Source of the DNA: Delftia tsuruhatensis NBRC 16741
Lineage (GTDB): Bacteria > Pseudomonadota > Gammaproteobacteria > Burkholderiales > Burkholderiaceae_C
Reading direction: 5' to 3'
DNA length: 64,000 nucleotides
NCBI RefSeq assembly: GCF_001571325.1
Contig: NZ_BCTO01000048.1
Span: 1 to 64,000 of the forward strand
Below, piece after piece: positions 15,695-24,192 of the stretch. The position numbers and the translations under genes were made by a program. The notes beneath the pieces are model-generated. The model searched no databases, had not been told where the DNA came from, and saw only the letters and a list, made by a program, of their open reading frames with translations. Position 1 is the stretch's first letter; every line of letters begins with the position of its first letter.

Positions 15695-16975
15695 ATGGCC
15701 TCGCACCCTGCCGCCGCCCCCTTGCTGCCCTGGCGCACAGGGCTGGCCTATGGCAGCCTGGCCGCGCCGCTGGCGTTCGTGTCCCTGCCGCTGTATGTGA
15801 ACCTGCCCTACCACTACGCCAGCGTGGCCGGTGCGCCGCTGGCGGGGCTGGGCGCGGTGCTGCTGGCCACGCGTGCCTTCGATGCCCTGGTGGACCCCGC
15901 CATCGGCCGCCAGGCCGACCGGCTGCTGCGCCGGGGCATGCGGCCAGCGTGGTGGGCGGCTGCACTGGCCAGCCTGCTGATGGTCCTGGGCTTCTGGGCG
16001 CTGTGGCATCCGCCGCGCGGTGCCCAGGCCGCCATGCTGGGCTGGCTGGCCTGCAGCCTGCTGGTGTGCACGCTGGCCTACAGCTTCGTCACCATCGTCC
16101 ACCAGGCCTGGGGCACGCGCTGGGGCGGGCAGCCCGCCTGGCGGGCCCGCGTCACGGCCTGGCGCGAGGGCGCTACGCTGGGCGGTGTGCTGCTGGCCAG
16201 CGTGTTGCCGGCCTGGCTGGGCTTGGACGCCACCAGCGCCGTGCTGGCGCTGGGCCTGGCGCTGGGGCTGGTGGGGCTGTACCGGCTCAAGGCTCCGGTG
16301 ACGCTGCCGCAGCAGGCCACGGCGGACACCTCTCGGATCTCACCATGGGCGGATGCCGGCTTTCGCCGGCTGCTGGCCGTCTTCATGGTCAACGGCGTGG
16401 CCGCAGCCATTCCGGCCACCTTGCTGCCCTTCTTCGTGGCCGACAGATTGCAGGTGCCCGGGATGCAGCCCCTGCTGCTGCTGTGCTTTTTTGGCGCGGC
16501 GGCCCTGGGCCTGCCGCTGTGGGTGAAGGCCGTCTCGCGCTGGGGCCTGGCGCCCAGCTGGCGCGCGGGCATGCTGGCCAGCGTGCTGGCCTTCGGCTTC
16601 ACGCCCTGGCTGGGCACGGGTGACGGCCTGGCCTTCGCCGTGATCTGCCTGGCCAGCGGGCTGGCCCTGGGCGCGGATCTGGCCCTGCCGGGCGCACTGC
16701 TCACGGGCGTGATCCACGAGTCCGGCCAGGGCGGCCAGGGCGAGGGCCGCTACCTGGGGTGGTGGACCTGCGCCACCAAGCTCAACCTGGCCCTGGCCGC
16801 AGGGCTGGCCCTGCCCCTGCTGTCCGTTGCGGGCTACCGCAGCGGCAGCACCGATCCGGCCGGCCTGCAGGCCCTGGCCTGGGCCTATGGCGGGCTGCCC
16901 TGCCTGCTCAAACTGGCGGCGGCCGGGCTGCTCTGGCGCGCCGAGCGACTGCATTCTTCCTGGAGGCACACATGA
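15695..16975 (+). CDS. MFS transporter, GPH/MelB-like
   Basis: 426 residues from ATG 15695 with about 12 membrane segments. The motif FDALVDPAIGRQADR in the second-third helix loop matches the conserved D-x-x-x-DP-x-x-G signature of the glycoside-pentoside-hexuronide cation symporters. The open frame extends upstream, but that part overlaps the previous gene and is not membrane-like. Transporters of this type recur in the cyclopropane-synthase/DUF1365/DUF3833 operons; they may move a lipid or lipid precursor. Its stop overlaps the next start (ATGA). Confidence 0.82.
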   Translation: MASHPAAAPLLPWRTGLAYGSLAAPLAFVSLPLYVNLPYHYASVAGAPLAGLGAVLLATRAFDALVDPAIGRQADRLLRRGMRPAWWAAALASLLMVLGFWALWHPPRGAQAAMLGWLACSLLVCTLAYSFVTIVHQAWGTRWGGQPAWRARVTAWREGATLGGVLLASVLPAWLGLDATSAVLALGLALGLVGLYRLKAPVTLPQQATADTSRISPWADAGFRRLLAVFMVNGVAAAIPATLLPFFVADRLQVPGMQPLLLLCFFGAAALGLPLWVKAVSRWGLAPSWRAGMLASVLAFGFTPWLGTGDGLAFAVICLASGLALGADLALPGALLTGVIHESGQGGQGEGRYLGWWTCATKLNLALAAGLALPLLSVAGYRSGSTDPAGLQALAWAYGGLPCLLKLAAAGLLWRAERLHSSWRHT

Positions 16976-17532
16976 GCCACATCACCCACTGCGCTTCGTT
17001 TTCACCACTGCGGCGCGCCTGCCTGGGGGCGGCATTGGCGCTGTCTCTGGCGGGCTGCGCCGGTCCTTCCGTGCAGGACTACGCCAAGGAGCAGCCGACG
17101 CTGGACCTGCGCCAGTACTTCAACGGGCCGCTGACGGCCCACGGCATGTTCACGGACCGCTCGGGCAAGGTGGTCAAGCGATTCACCGTGCGCATGACGG
17201 GCCGCTGGAATGGCGACGAGGGCACGCTCGATGAGCACTTCGTCTACAGCGACGGCAGAACGCAGCAGCGCATCTGGCATATCCGCCACCTGGGCGAGGG
17301 CCGCTACAGCGGCCGGGCCGACGACGTGGTGGGCGAGGCCCAGGGCCAGAGCGCGGGCAATGCCATCCGCTGGAGCTATGTGCTGGCCCTGCCCGTGGAC
17401 GGAAGGGTCTGGAACGTCAGCATGGACGACTGGATGTACCTGATGGACGGGCGCACCCTGCTCAACCGCACGGCCATGAGCAAGCTCGGCCTGCACCTGG
17501 GCGACGTGACGCTGGCCATCATCAAGGAGTGA
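16972..17532 (+). CDS. DUF3833 lipoprotein
   Basis: 186 residues with a lipoprotein signal (LGAALALSLAGC, lipobox LAGC, Cys about residue 29). The mature part has the DUF3833 pattern LDLRQYFNGPLTAHGMFTDR, MTGRWNGDEGTLDEHFVY and NVSMDDWMYLMDGRTLLNRT. The family is uncharacterised but restricted to these lipid operons. It is probably anchored to the periplasmic face of a membrane and may handle the same acyl chains as the upstream proteins. It is directly followed by the SDR gene, with overlapping stop and start. Confidence 0.88.
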   Translation: MSHITHCASFSPLRRACLGAALALSLAGCAGPSVQDYAKEQPTLDLRQYFNGPLTAHGMFTDRSGKVVKRFTVRMTGRWNGDEGTLDEHFVYSDGRTQQRIWHIRHLGEGRYSGRADDVVGEAQGQSAGNAIRWSYVLALPVDGRVWNVSMDDWMYLMDGRTLLNRTAMSKLGLHLGDVTLAIIKE

Positions 17533-18329
17533 TGGCCATGCCACTGTTATCCCGCCGGCTGAACCCGCCGCTGCGCGACTGGAAGGGCCGCTCGGCATGG
17601 CTTCTGGGCGCCTCCTCGGGCATAGGGCGCGCCACGGCCGAAGCGCTGCACGGCCAGGGCGCGCGCGTGATTGTCTCTGCGCGGCATGGCGGTGCGCTGC
17701 AGGATTTCGTGCGCGGCCGCGAAGGCTGCCTGGCCCTGCCGCTGGACGTGACCGATGCCCAGGCCGTGGCACAGGCAGCCCGTGCCGTGCGGGCCCATGT
17801 GGGCAGGGCGCCCGACCTGGTGGTGTACTGCGCCGGCCACTACCGGCCCCAGCGCGCCACCGAGTTCGACCTGGCCGAGATGCAGCGCCACCTGGCCGTG
17901 AACTATGGCGGCGCGCTGCACCTGCTCGATGCGGTGCTGCCCATGCTGCTGGAGGCCGGCCAGGGGCATCTGGCCCTGGTCGGCTCGGTAGCAGGCTATC
18001 GCGGGCTGCCCATGTCCCTGGCCTACGGTCCTACCAAGGCGGCGCTCAACAACCTGGCAGAAAACCTCTACCTGGACCTGCACGGCCCGGGCCTGGGCGT
18101 GTCCATCATCAACCCCGGCTTTGTCGATACGCCGCTGACGGCGCAAAACAGCTTCAGCATGCCGGCCCTGATCGGTGCCGACGAGGCCGCCCGGCATATG
18201 CTGCAGGGCTGGGCACAGGGGCGCTTCGAGATGAATTTTCCGCGCCGCTTCACGCGCTGGGTGCGGCTGCTGCGCTGCCTGCCCGATGCCTGGTATTTCT
18301 CGGCGGTTCGCCGCATCACAGGAGCCTGA
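17532..18329 (+). CDS. Short-chain dehydrogenase/reductase
   Basis: A classical SDR of about 265 residues. The cofactor motif AWLLGASSGIGRATAEAL (T/AGxxxGxG type) is near residue 20, and the catalytic Ser-Tyr-Lys appears as LVGSVAGYRGLPMSLAYGPTKAAL. Three starts are possible: GTG 17529, ATG 17532 and ATG 17538. The AAGGAG at 17524-17529 is best spaced for 17538. A C-terminal hydrophobic/basic tail (FPRRFTRWVRLLRCLPDAW) suggests membrane association. It probably reduces or oxidises an intermediate of the lipid pathway. Confidence 0.85.
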   Translation: MAMPLLSRRLNPPLRDWKGRSAWLLGASSGIGRATAEALHGQGARVIVSARHGGALQDFVRGREGCLALPLDVTDAQAVAQAARAVRAHVGRAPDLVVYCAGHYRPQRATEFDLAEMQRHLAVNYGGALHLLDAVLPMLLEAGQGHLALVGSVAGYRGLPMSLAYGPTKAALNNLAENLYLDLHGPGLGVSIINPGFVDTPLTAQNSFSMPALIGADEAARHMLQGWAQGRFEMNFPRRFTRWVRLLRCLPDAWYFSAVRRITGA

Positions 18330-18334
18330 AACCG

Positions 18335-18775
18335 ATGAGCACTGCCCTCGGCGATCCCCGACTGGACCGGCTGGCCCAGGCCTATGAGGCGCTGCGCCGC
18401 GACAACCTGCCGGCGCTGCTGGCCCTCTATGCGGAACAGGCCCGGTTCAAGGACCCGTTCAACGATGTGCGCGGCCACGCAGCGATACAGCGCGTGTTCG
18501 CCCACATGTTCGAGCAACTGGACCGGCCCCGCTTCGCCGTCAGCCAGGGCGCGGTGCAGGGGGACAGCGGCTTTTTGCTGTGGGAGCTGGGCTTTGTCAG
18601 GGCATCGGGCCAGCCCATGCACATCTGCGGCACCAGCTACCTGGAGTTCGATGCGCAGGGACTGGTGGCAGTGCACCGCGATTTCTGGGACCCGGTGGAG
18701 GAAATCTTTGCCAAGGTGCCCGTGCTGGGTGCCGTGGCCAGGGCGCTGCAGAACAAGCTCAAGGCTCCGCAGTAA
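18335..18775 (+). CDS. NTF2-like (SnoaL-type) protein
   Basis: 146 residues from ATG 18335, five bases after the SDR stop. The pattern LDRLAQAYEALRRDNLPALL, LYAEQARFKDPFNDVRGHAA and VHRDFWDPVEEIFAKVP is the NTF2-like alpha/beta cone fold, annotated as nuclear transport factor 2 or SnoaL in similar operons. Such folds bind small hydrophobic molecules or act as isomerases. It closes the operon; its last 17 bases overlap the convergent MocR gene. Confidence 0.8.
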   Translation: MSTALGDPRLDRLAQAYEALRRDNLPALLALYAEQARFKDPFNDVRGHAAIQRVFAHMFEQLDRPRFAVSQGAVQGDSGFLLWELGFVRASGQPMHICGTSYLEFDAQGLVAVHRDFWDPVEEIFAKVPVLGAVARALQNKLKAPQ

Positions 18776-20126
18776 GCAGCCTGGCCAATTGCGCCAGGGC
18801 GCCGTCCAGGTCGTCCAGGCCTGGGGCGCCCAGGCAGATGCGCAGCCCGCTGGCACGGTCGTGCGGCTCCACCATCAGCGAGCCCGGATCGGTCAGCGTC
18901 ACGCCCAGCGCCGCTGCGGCCGACACCAGGCGGTCGGCGGCCTCGCGCTCCATGGGCAGCCAGGCGTTGTAGGCCTCGGGGTGCAGCACCAGGCGGCTGT
19001 CGCCCAGGTGTGGGGCAAGGTGCGATGCGGCCAGCCGCACGCGCCGCTGTGCCTCATGGCGCAGGTCGGCCTGCAGGGAGGCGACCACGCCCTGGGACAG
19101 CCATTCATCGACCACGGCGCATGACAGGGCCGAAGGCGCCATGGACAGCTCCTGCAGCGTCGCCAGCGCGGCGCCGCACAGCGCTGGCGGCAGCACCAGC
19201 GTGCCCACCTGCAGCCCCGGGCCCAGCGACTTGGACAGCCCGTTCACATGCAGGGTGATCTCGGGCGCCAGGGTCGCCAGGTGCGCAAGGCGCGCGTGAT
19301 CGGGCGAGCAGGCGGCATACACGCCGTCCTCGATGATCCAGGCGCCTGCGTTCCGGCAGATATCCACGATCGCCCGCCTGCGCTCCGCGCCCATGGTGGC
19401 CGTGGTCGGGTTGTGCAGCGTGGGGGTGAGGTAGAGCACCTTGCCTTCGGCGGCGGGAATGCCGTGCAGCGCCTCGGCCAACGCCTGCGGCAGCAGGCCC
19501 TGCGCGTCCATGGCCAGGCCCTGCAGGGCGCAGCCCTTGCGCCGGGCCAGGGCAATGGCGCCGGGGTAGGTGATGCGCTCGGTCAGCAGCCGGCCCCGGG
19601 GCTGGCAGACCAGGTCCAGGGCCAGGGACAGCGCCTGGCGCGCGCTGCTGGTCAGCACCATGTGGCCGGGTTCCACGTTCAGGCCCAGCGTCTGCAGCCA
19701 GCGCGCGAGCACGCGGCGATGCTCCGCATGTCCGCCCGGCGGCGCGTAGGAATTGAAGTGATCGGCATCGATGCGGCGCGCAATCGCGGTCAGCGTGCGC
19801 GCCAGCAGGCGTTCGCTGATGGCGGCCGGCGGCGCGTTGGAGGACAGGTCGATGGCCTCGCCGCCCTGCGTCCGCCGGGCGGCCACGAAGGTGCCCCGGC
19901 CCTTGACGCTGCGCGTCAGCCCCCGGCGCTCCAGCAGCGCATAGGCCCTGGTCACCGAGCCCAGGCCGATCTGCAGCCTGTCGGCCAGGTCTCTGTGGGC
20001 GGGAAGGCGGTCGCCGCCGGCCAGCCGGCCTTCGACGATGTCGTCGGCCAGGGCGCGCGCCAGCCGCTCGGCGGCACTGGCTTCAATGCGCGCAAGACGG
20101 GGTGTCCAGGGGGAGGGCAGGAGCAT
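18759..20126 (-). CDS. MocR/PdxR-type GntR regulator with aminotransferase domain
   Basis: 455 residues from ATG 20126. Residues 15-80 are a GntR winged helix (LARALADDIVEGRLAGGDRL, IGLGSVTRAYALLERRGL). The rest is a fold-type-I aminotransferase domain with the PLP lysine in VNGLSKSLGPGLQVG near residue 300 and the Asp of WIIEDGVYA. MocR proteins use PLP or an adduct as a sensor and activate divergent metabolic genes. It faces the VOC-PhzF-DinB genes across 69 bp with an inverted repeat. The open frame upstream of this start belongs to the antisense strand of those genes and is not coding. Confidence 0.9.
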   Translation of the reverse strand: MLLPSPWTPRLARIEASAAERLARALADDIVEGRLAGGDRLPAHRDLADRLQIGLGSVTRAYALLERRGLTRSVKGRGTFVAARRTQGGEAIDLSSNAPPAAISERLLARTLTAIARRIDADHFNSYAPPGGHAEHRRVLARWLQTLGLNVEPGHMVLTSSARQALSLALDLVCQPRGRLLTERITYPGAIALARRKGCALQGLAMDAQGLLPQALAEALHGIPAAEGKVLYLTPTLHNPTTATMGAERRRAIVDICRNAGAWIIEDGVYAACSPDHARLAHLATLAPEITLHVNGLSKSLGPGLQVGTLVLPPALCGAALATLQELSMAPSALSCAVVDEWLSQGVVASLQADLRHEAQRRVRLAASHLAPHLGDSRLVLHPEAYNAWLPMEREAADRLVSAAAALGVTLTDPGSLMVEPHDRASGLRICLGAPGLDDLDGALAQLARLLTAEP

Positions 20127-20158
20127 GGTCGGGGCAAGGAAAAAAAGAGTGTGCCGTG

Positions 20159-20183
20159 ACACTATTTCATTTCTCGATAGTGT
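20159..20183. promoter_or_regulatory. Candidate MocR operator
   Basis: ACACTAT (20159-20165) and ATAGTGT (20177-20183) form an inverted repeat with 11-bp spacing in the short AT-rich gap between the MocR and VOC genes. Its position would cover both divergent promoters. Confidence 0.55.
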
Positions 20184-20195
20184 AACGTTCACCCC

Positions 20196-20600
20196 ATGTT
20201 CAGCCACATCACCGTCGGCGCCCGTGATCTCGAGCGGGCCGGCCGCTTCTATGACGCGGTGCTTTCCCCGCTGGGACTGCAGCGCCGCGCCGTCCAGCCC
20301 GATGGCGGGCCGGCCGCGCTGTGCTGGGTGGCGCCGCAGGCTTCCTTGCCGCGCTTTTATGTCTACAGCCCCTTCAACGGCGAGCCGGCCACGGCGGGCA
20401 ACGGCAGCATGGCGGCCTTTCTGGCACCGTCGCCCGAGGCGGTGGATGCGGCCCATGCCGCCGGGCTGGCCCGGGGCGGCAGCGACGAAGGCCCGCCCGG
20501 CCCGCGACCGCATTACGGCGATGGCTACTACGGTGCCTACCTGCGCGATCCCGACGGCAACAAGGTCCATGTGGTGCATCGCGCCGATGTGCGGCCGTAG
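20196..20600 (+). CDS. VOC-family (glyoxalase/bleomycin resistance) protein
   Basis: 134 residues with the vicinal-oxygen-chelate pattern: the metal His in MFSHITVGARDLERAGRFYD at the start, and HYGDGYYGAYLRDPDGNKVH carrying the conserved Tyr and Asp-Pro-Asp-Gly-Asn near the C-terminus. Such proteins isomerise, dioxygenate or sequester small molecules. It is the first gene after the divergent MocR regulator. The substrate is unknown. Confidence 0.88.
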   Translation: MFSHITVGARDLERAGRFYDAVLSPLGLQRRAVQPDGGPAALCWVAPQASLPRFYVYSPFNGEPATAGNGSMAAFLAPSPEAVDAAHAAGLARGGSDEGPPGPRPHYGDGYYGAYLRDPDGNKVHVVHRADVRP

Positions 20601-20663
20601 CGCAGATCGGGCCCGCCGCCCGTTTCCCCTTCTTTTCCTTCCCATGCAACAAGGACTGTCTTC

Positions 20664-21521
20664 ATGAGCATTGCCGTTCATATGGTCGACGTTTTCGCCA
20701 GCGGCCCGCTGTCCGGCAATCCGCTGGCCGTGATCACCGGTGGGCAGGCGCTGACCACCGCACAGATGCAGCAGCTGACGCGCTGGTTCAATCTCTCCGA
20801 AACCGCGTTCCTGCTGCCGCCCACGCAGGCGCAGGCCGACTACCGCGTGAGGGTTTTCACGCTGGACCGGGAGATGCCTTTTGCCGGCCATCCCACGCTG
20901 GGCAGCTGCCATGCCTGGCTGTCCCAGCGCGGTGCGCCCAGGAACGCAGGCCACATCGTCCAGGAGTGCGGGGCGGGCCTGGTGCAGATACGGCAGGAGC
21001 ATGGGCGGCTGGCATTCGCTGCGCCGCCCATGCTGCGCTTTGGCGCGCCCACCGCCGACGAGCTGGATGCCGCGCTGCGCATGCTGGGCATCACTGCCGA
21101 AGAGGTGCAGGCCGCCTCGTGGATAGACAACGGCCCCGGCTGGCTGGGCATCCGCCTGGCCTCGGCCGAGCAGGTGCTGGCGCTGAACCCGGCCCGGCAG
21201 TGGCCCACGCGCATGGACGTGGGCGTGGTGGGGCCCTATGCCAGGGGTATCGGCGGTGCCAGCCCTGCCGCCTGCGAGGTGCGCGCCTTCTTCTCCGATC
21301 ACCAGGGCGCCATCGTCGAAGACCCCGTCACCGGCAGCCTCAACGCGTCGCTGGCGCAGTGGCTGTTTGCGACGGGAGTGATGGACAGCGACTACGTTGC
21401 CGCCCAGGGCCGCTGCCTGGGCCGTGACGGCCGCATCTTCCTGACCCGTGACGGCACGGGCCAGGTCTGGGTGGGCGGCACGGCGCGCACCCATGTCGAA
21501 GGCGCACTGAGCGGCCTTTGA
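20664..21521 (+). CDS. PhzF-family isomerase
   Basis: 285 residues of the PhzF/diaminopimelate-epimerase-like fold. The N-terminal signature is VDVFASGPLSGNPLAVI; the catalytic Glu lies in FNLSETAFLLPP, and FAGHPTLGSCHAWL and EDPVTGSLNASLAQWL are the two GHP/DPVTGS loops. PhzF itself isomerises dihydro-3-hydroxyanthranilate in phenazine synthesis, but no other phenazine genes are here, so the substrate is probably different. It follows the VOC gene by 63 bp. Confidence 0.92.
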   Translation: MSIAVHMVDVFASGPLSGNPLAVITGGQALTTAQMQQLTRWFNLSETAFLLPPTQAQADYRVRVFTLDREMPFAGHPTLGSCHAWLSQRGAPRNAGHIVQECGAGLVQIRQEHGRLAFAAPPMLRFGAPTADELDAALRMLGITAEEVQAASWIDNGPGWLGIRLASAEQVLALNPARQWPTRMDVGVVGPYARGIGGASPAACEVRAFFSDHQGAIVEDPVTGSLNASLAQWLFATGVMDSDYVAAQGRCLGRDGRIFLTRDGTGQVWVGGTARTHVEGALSGL

Positions 21522-21543
21522 TCCACACCGAAAGAACCCACGA

Positions 21544-22104
21544 ATGACAGCGATCCAAGAGAGCCTGTGCGCTCCCGTCTCATCGGCCAGGGCCAACCTG
21601 AAAATGCTGGTGCGCTACAAGGCCTGGGCCAACGGCCTGACCTTCAAGAGCGTGATGGAGCTGCCCGAAGGCGAGGCCTTGAAGCAGCGCCCCACGAGCT
21701 TCGGCAACATGGTGCGCACGCTGAACCACGTCCTTGTGGTGGAGGACATCTTCAGGCACCACCTGCAGGGCCGCAAGCATGGCTACACCATGCGCAACAC
21801 CGACCACACGCCCACGCTGCAGGCGCTGTGGGAATCCGTGCAGGCAATGGACCGCTGGTATGTGGAGTTCGTCGATGCGTGCCCGGACGAGGAACTGGCG
21901 AAGGTCGTGCACTTCGAGTTCGTGGGCGGCGGGCAGGGCGCCATGACGCGCGAGCAGATCGTGCTGCATGTGGTGAACCATGGCAGCTACCACCGTGGCT
22001 TTGTCAGCGACATGATGTACCAGGTGCCCTTCGTGCCGCCGGCCAACGACCTGCCGGTGTTCCTCAGGGACTGCTACCGCGTGGACGAGCCGGCCTGCGG
22101 TTGA
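21544..22104 (+). CDS. DinB-family protein
   Basis: 186 residues of the DinB/YfiT four-helix bundle. Metal-binding histidines are in TLNHVLVVEDIFRHH and LHVVNHGSYHRGFVSDMM (HGxYHRG is the family hallmark). Members include thiol-S-transferases and damage-inducible proteins of unknown reaction. It is 22 bp after phzF and probably the last gene of the MocR-controlled unit. Its 3' end overlaps the convergent glycosyltransferase gene by 31 bp. Confidence 0.9.
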   Translation: MTAIQESLCAPVSSARANLKMLVRYKAWANGLTFKSVMELPEGEALKQRPTSFGNMVRTLNHVLVVEDIFRHHLQGRKHGYTMRNTDHTPTLQALWESVQAMDRWYVEFVDACPDEELAKVVHFEFVGGGQGAMTREQIVLHVVNHGSYHRGFVSDMMYQVPFVPPANDLPVFLRDCYRVDEPACG

Positions 22105-22832
22105 GGCAGGGCCAGGGCCTGCTGCGCCAGGGCGCCCTGGAGCACGGGCAGCGCAGGCGGCGCGTCGCCGGGCAGGGCCCATCCCTGGCGCAGCGCACCG
22201 GCAAAGCCGTCGGCCACGCGCGAGTAGGCGCGGCCGCTGGTCATCACCCGGGGCCTGGCCGACCAGGCGATGCGGGCGCCGCCGGCCGCCAGGCGGTCCA
22301 CCAGGTCCTGATCCTCGCCGCAGGTGCGTGCGTCGAACCCGCCGGCCTGGCGGTAGTGCCAGGCTGAGATGCCCAGGTTGGCGCCATGCACGTGGCGGTG
22401 GCCGTCGCGGTCCGTGTAGGTGGTCTCGAAGTGCCGCCGCGCCGTGTCCGCCTGGACGCCGTGGGCCGACCAGTCGGCCACCTGCACCGTGCCGCAGACC
22501 ACGTCGGACTGAAGCGCCAGCTGGTCGGCCAGCCAGCTCGGCGAGACGGTGGTGTCGGCGTCCGTGAAGGCCAGCCAGCGGGCGCCCAGCAGCAGCAGGT
22601 ACTCCGACCCCAGGGCCCGCGCCTTGCCCACGTTGCGCGCGGCAATGGACAACGGGATGGCGGGCCAGCGGCGCACGGCCGATTCGGTGGCGTCCTGGCA
22701 GCTGTCCAGCACCACCACGACGGCCACGGTCTCGCCTTGCAGGTCGGCATGGGCGGCCGCGCAAAACACGCTGTCCAGGCAGCGGCCTATGAGGTCTTCC
22801 TCGTCATGGGCTGGGATGCACACGCCGATCAT
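22074..22832 (-). CDS. Family-2 glycosyltransferase
   Basis: 252 residues of GT-A fold. The start MIGVCIPAHDEEDLIGRCLD and the metal-binding AFTDADTTVSPSWLA are the standard nucleotide-sugar motifs. The acceptor side has HGANLGISAWHYRQAGGFD and EDQDLVDRL. It lacks membrane segments, unlike NodC or chitin synthases, so it is a cytoplasmic transferase. It is the last gene of a four-gene cassette with overlapping starts and stops (4 bp with the methyltransferase), so it should act on the same product as the deacetylase and methyltransferase. Confidence 0.88.
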   Translation of the reverse strand: MIGVCIPAHDEEDLIGRCLDSVFCAAAHADLQGETVAVVVVLDSCQDATESAVRRWPAIPLSIAARNVGKARALGSEYLLLLGARWLAFTDADTTVSPSWLADQLALQSDVVCGTVQVADWSAHGVQADTARRHFETTYTDRDGHRHVHGANLGISAWHYRQAGGFDARTCGEDQDLVDRLAAGGARIAWSARPRVMTSGRAYSRVADGFAGALRQGWALPGDAPPALPVLQGALAQQALALPQPQAGSSTR

Positions 22833-23437
22833 CTGTCCGTCCTTTCAGGGGTTTTCTGCCAGATGTCCAGCTGGAAATTCGGTTCGCTGTGGCTCAGCAG
22901 CAAGTGCAGCTGCGCATGGGCCGACACGCTGTCATGCAGGGCGCGGGTGCTCTGCAGGTGGTCGTGCGCCCCATGCCGCCAGTGGCACATGAGCCAGTGG
23001 CCGCCGCCCTGCAGCGAGGCCAGGCACTGGCGGTTGAAATGCGCCAGTGCCGCGTCGTCGAAGTAGTAGGCAAGCTCCGAGACCACGATGAGATCGAAGC
23101 CTTGCTGCGGCGCCTGGGGCACCTGTGGCCATTGCCAGGGCAGGGGCAGGGCCTGCAGGTCCAGGCGGGCGCGGTCCTGCGGCGCAATCCGCTGGCGGCA
23201 CAGATCCACGGCCCTGTCCGAGAAATCGACGGCGCACAGCCGGTCGCAGCGCTGCAGCAGGCGCTGCGTGGCCTCGCCATTGCCGCAGCCGGGCTCGAAG
23301 CCGTGGGCATAGCGCTCGCGCGGCAGGGCGGCCAGCAGCAGGTCGCGCTTGCGCCGTTCGTACCAGCGTGATGCGACCTGCCAGGGGTCGGGGTCGGCCT
23401 GGTACATCTGCTCGAAGTGCTGCCGGGCGCCGTTCAT
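22829..23437 (-). CDS. SAM-dependent methyltransferase, NodS-like
   Basis: 202 residues. FEPGCGNGEATQRLL is the SAM-binding loop and LIVVSELAYYF the post-II strand. The N-terminus HFEQMYQADPDPWQVASRWY matches the NodS family, whose founding member N-methylates the glucosamine end of rhizobial Nod factors after deacetylation by NodB. Here it lies directly behind a PIG-L deacetylase (4-bp overlap), which suits methylation of a freshly exposed amino group. The acceptor is not known. Confidence 0.85.
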   Translation of the reverse strand: MNGARQHFEQMYQADPDPWQVASRWYERRKRDLLLAALPRERYAHGFEPGCGNGEATQRLLQRCDRLCAVDFSDRAVDLCRQRIAPQDRARLDLQALPLPWQWPQVPQAPQQGFDLIVVSELAYYFDDAALAHFNRQCLASLQGGGHWLMCHWRHGAHDHLQSTRALHDSVSAHAQLHLLLSHSEPNFQLDIWQKTPERTDR

Positions 23438-24192
23438 AGGAACACCACTTCAAACGGACGCAGCAGGCGCTGCGTGGCCCAGGACGGCAGGATGGCGTCG
23501 CGGCCCGTGGACGGGTCGGGCAGCAGCTGGCTGCGAAAGCACGACAGGGCCTGGCGCTTGAGCGCCAGCTCCTGCGGCGCCAGCGCAATGGCGGCGGCGC
23601 GGTGCCAGGGCACGCGCGCGTCGCCGGGCTCGGCCCAGTGCCAGGCCCAGATCGGCAGCTCGAAGAGCCGGCAGCCCGCGTGCCGGGCTGCCGTGGCGCA
23701 GGCCTGGCCCGTGGCCTCGTGGTCCGGGTGACCGTCTTCGCGCCAGGTGCACAGCAGCGCATCCGAGGGCTGCAGCAACTGCTCCAGCCGTTGCAGCAAC
23801 TGCGCTGCATGCTCGGCGATATGGCCGTCGGGCAGGCCCAGCCGCAGCACCTGCGCCTGCGGCGCAAGCAGGGCCAGGGCCTGGGTGCTCTCGTGCACGC
23901 GCTCGCGCACCAGACGCTGCGGCGGCCACAGCGTCGAGTCGGGGTGGCTGGCTCCGCCATCGGTCACGGAGACGATGAGGCAGGGCATGCCCCGCTCGGC
24001 ACAGCGGCGCAGCAGGCCGGCGCAGCCCAGGATCTCGTCATCGGGGTGCGGCGCGACGATGACGGCGCGGCGCCGGCCGTCCAGCAGGTCGTCCATGGAT
24101 ACCTGCGCTGGCCGGCGCTGCGCAAACCAGGCCTGCCAGCGCGATTCCGGCGTGCCCCGGCCCTCGATGAGGCGCGGCTTCACAGCATCCAT
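23434..24192 (-). CDS. PIG-L family deacetylase
   Basis: 252 residues from ATG 24192. VIVAPHPDDEILGCAGLL holds the zinc-binding H-P-D-D-E (about residues 49-53), and GHPDHEATGQA supplies the second zinc histidine. PIG-L (LmbE-like) enzymes remove the acetyl group from N-acetylglucosamine in glycoconjugates such as GPI precursors, mycothiol, bacillithiol and antibiotics. Its first 13 bases overlap the dehydrogenase gene. The open frame continues upstream, but that part is antisense-like. It probably produces an amino-sugar intermediate for the following methyltransferase. Confidence 0.88.
   Translation of the reverse strand: MDAVKPRLIEGRGTPESRWQAWFAQRRPAQVSMDDLLDGRRRAVIVAPHPDDEILGCAGLLRRCAERGMPCLIVSVTDGGASHPDSTLWPPQRLVRERVHESTQALALLAPQAQVLRLGLPDGHIAEHAAQLLQRLEQLLQPSDALLCTWREDGHPDHEATGQACATAARHAGCRLFELPIWAWHWAEPGDARVPWHRAAAIALAPQELALKRQALSCFRSQLLPDPSTGRDAILPSWATQRLLRPFEVVFL

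Noticed and set aside
20130..21596. N-terminal extension of the MocR gene to nearly 950 codons
   Set aside because: The extra part runs antisense through the VOC and PhzF genes; the GntR domain starts right after the ATG at 20126.
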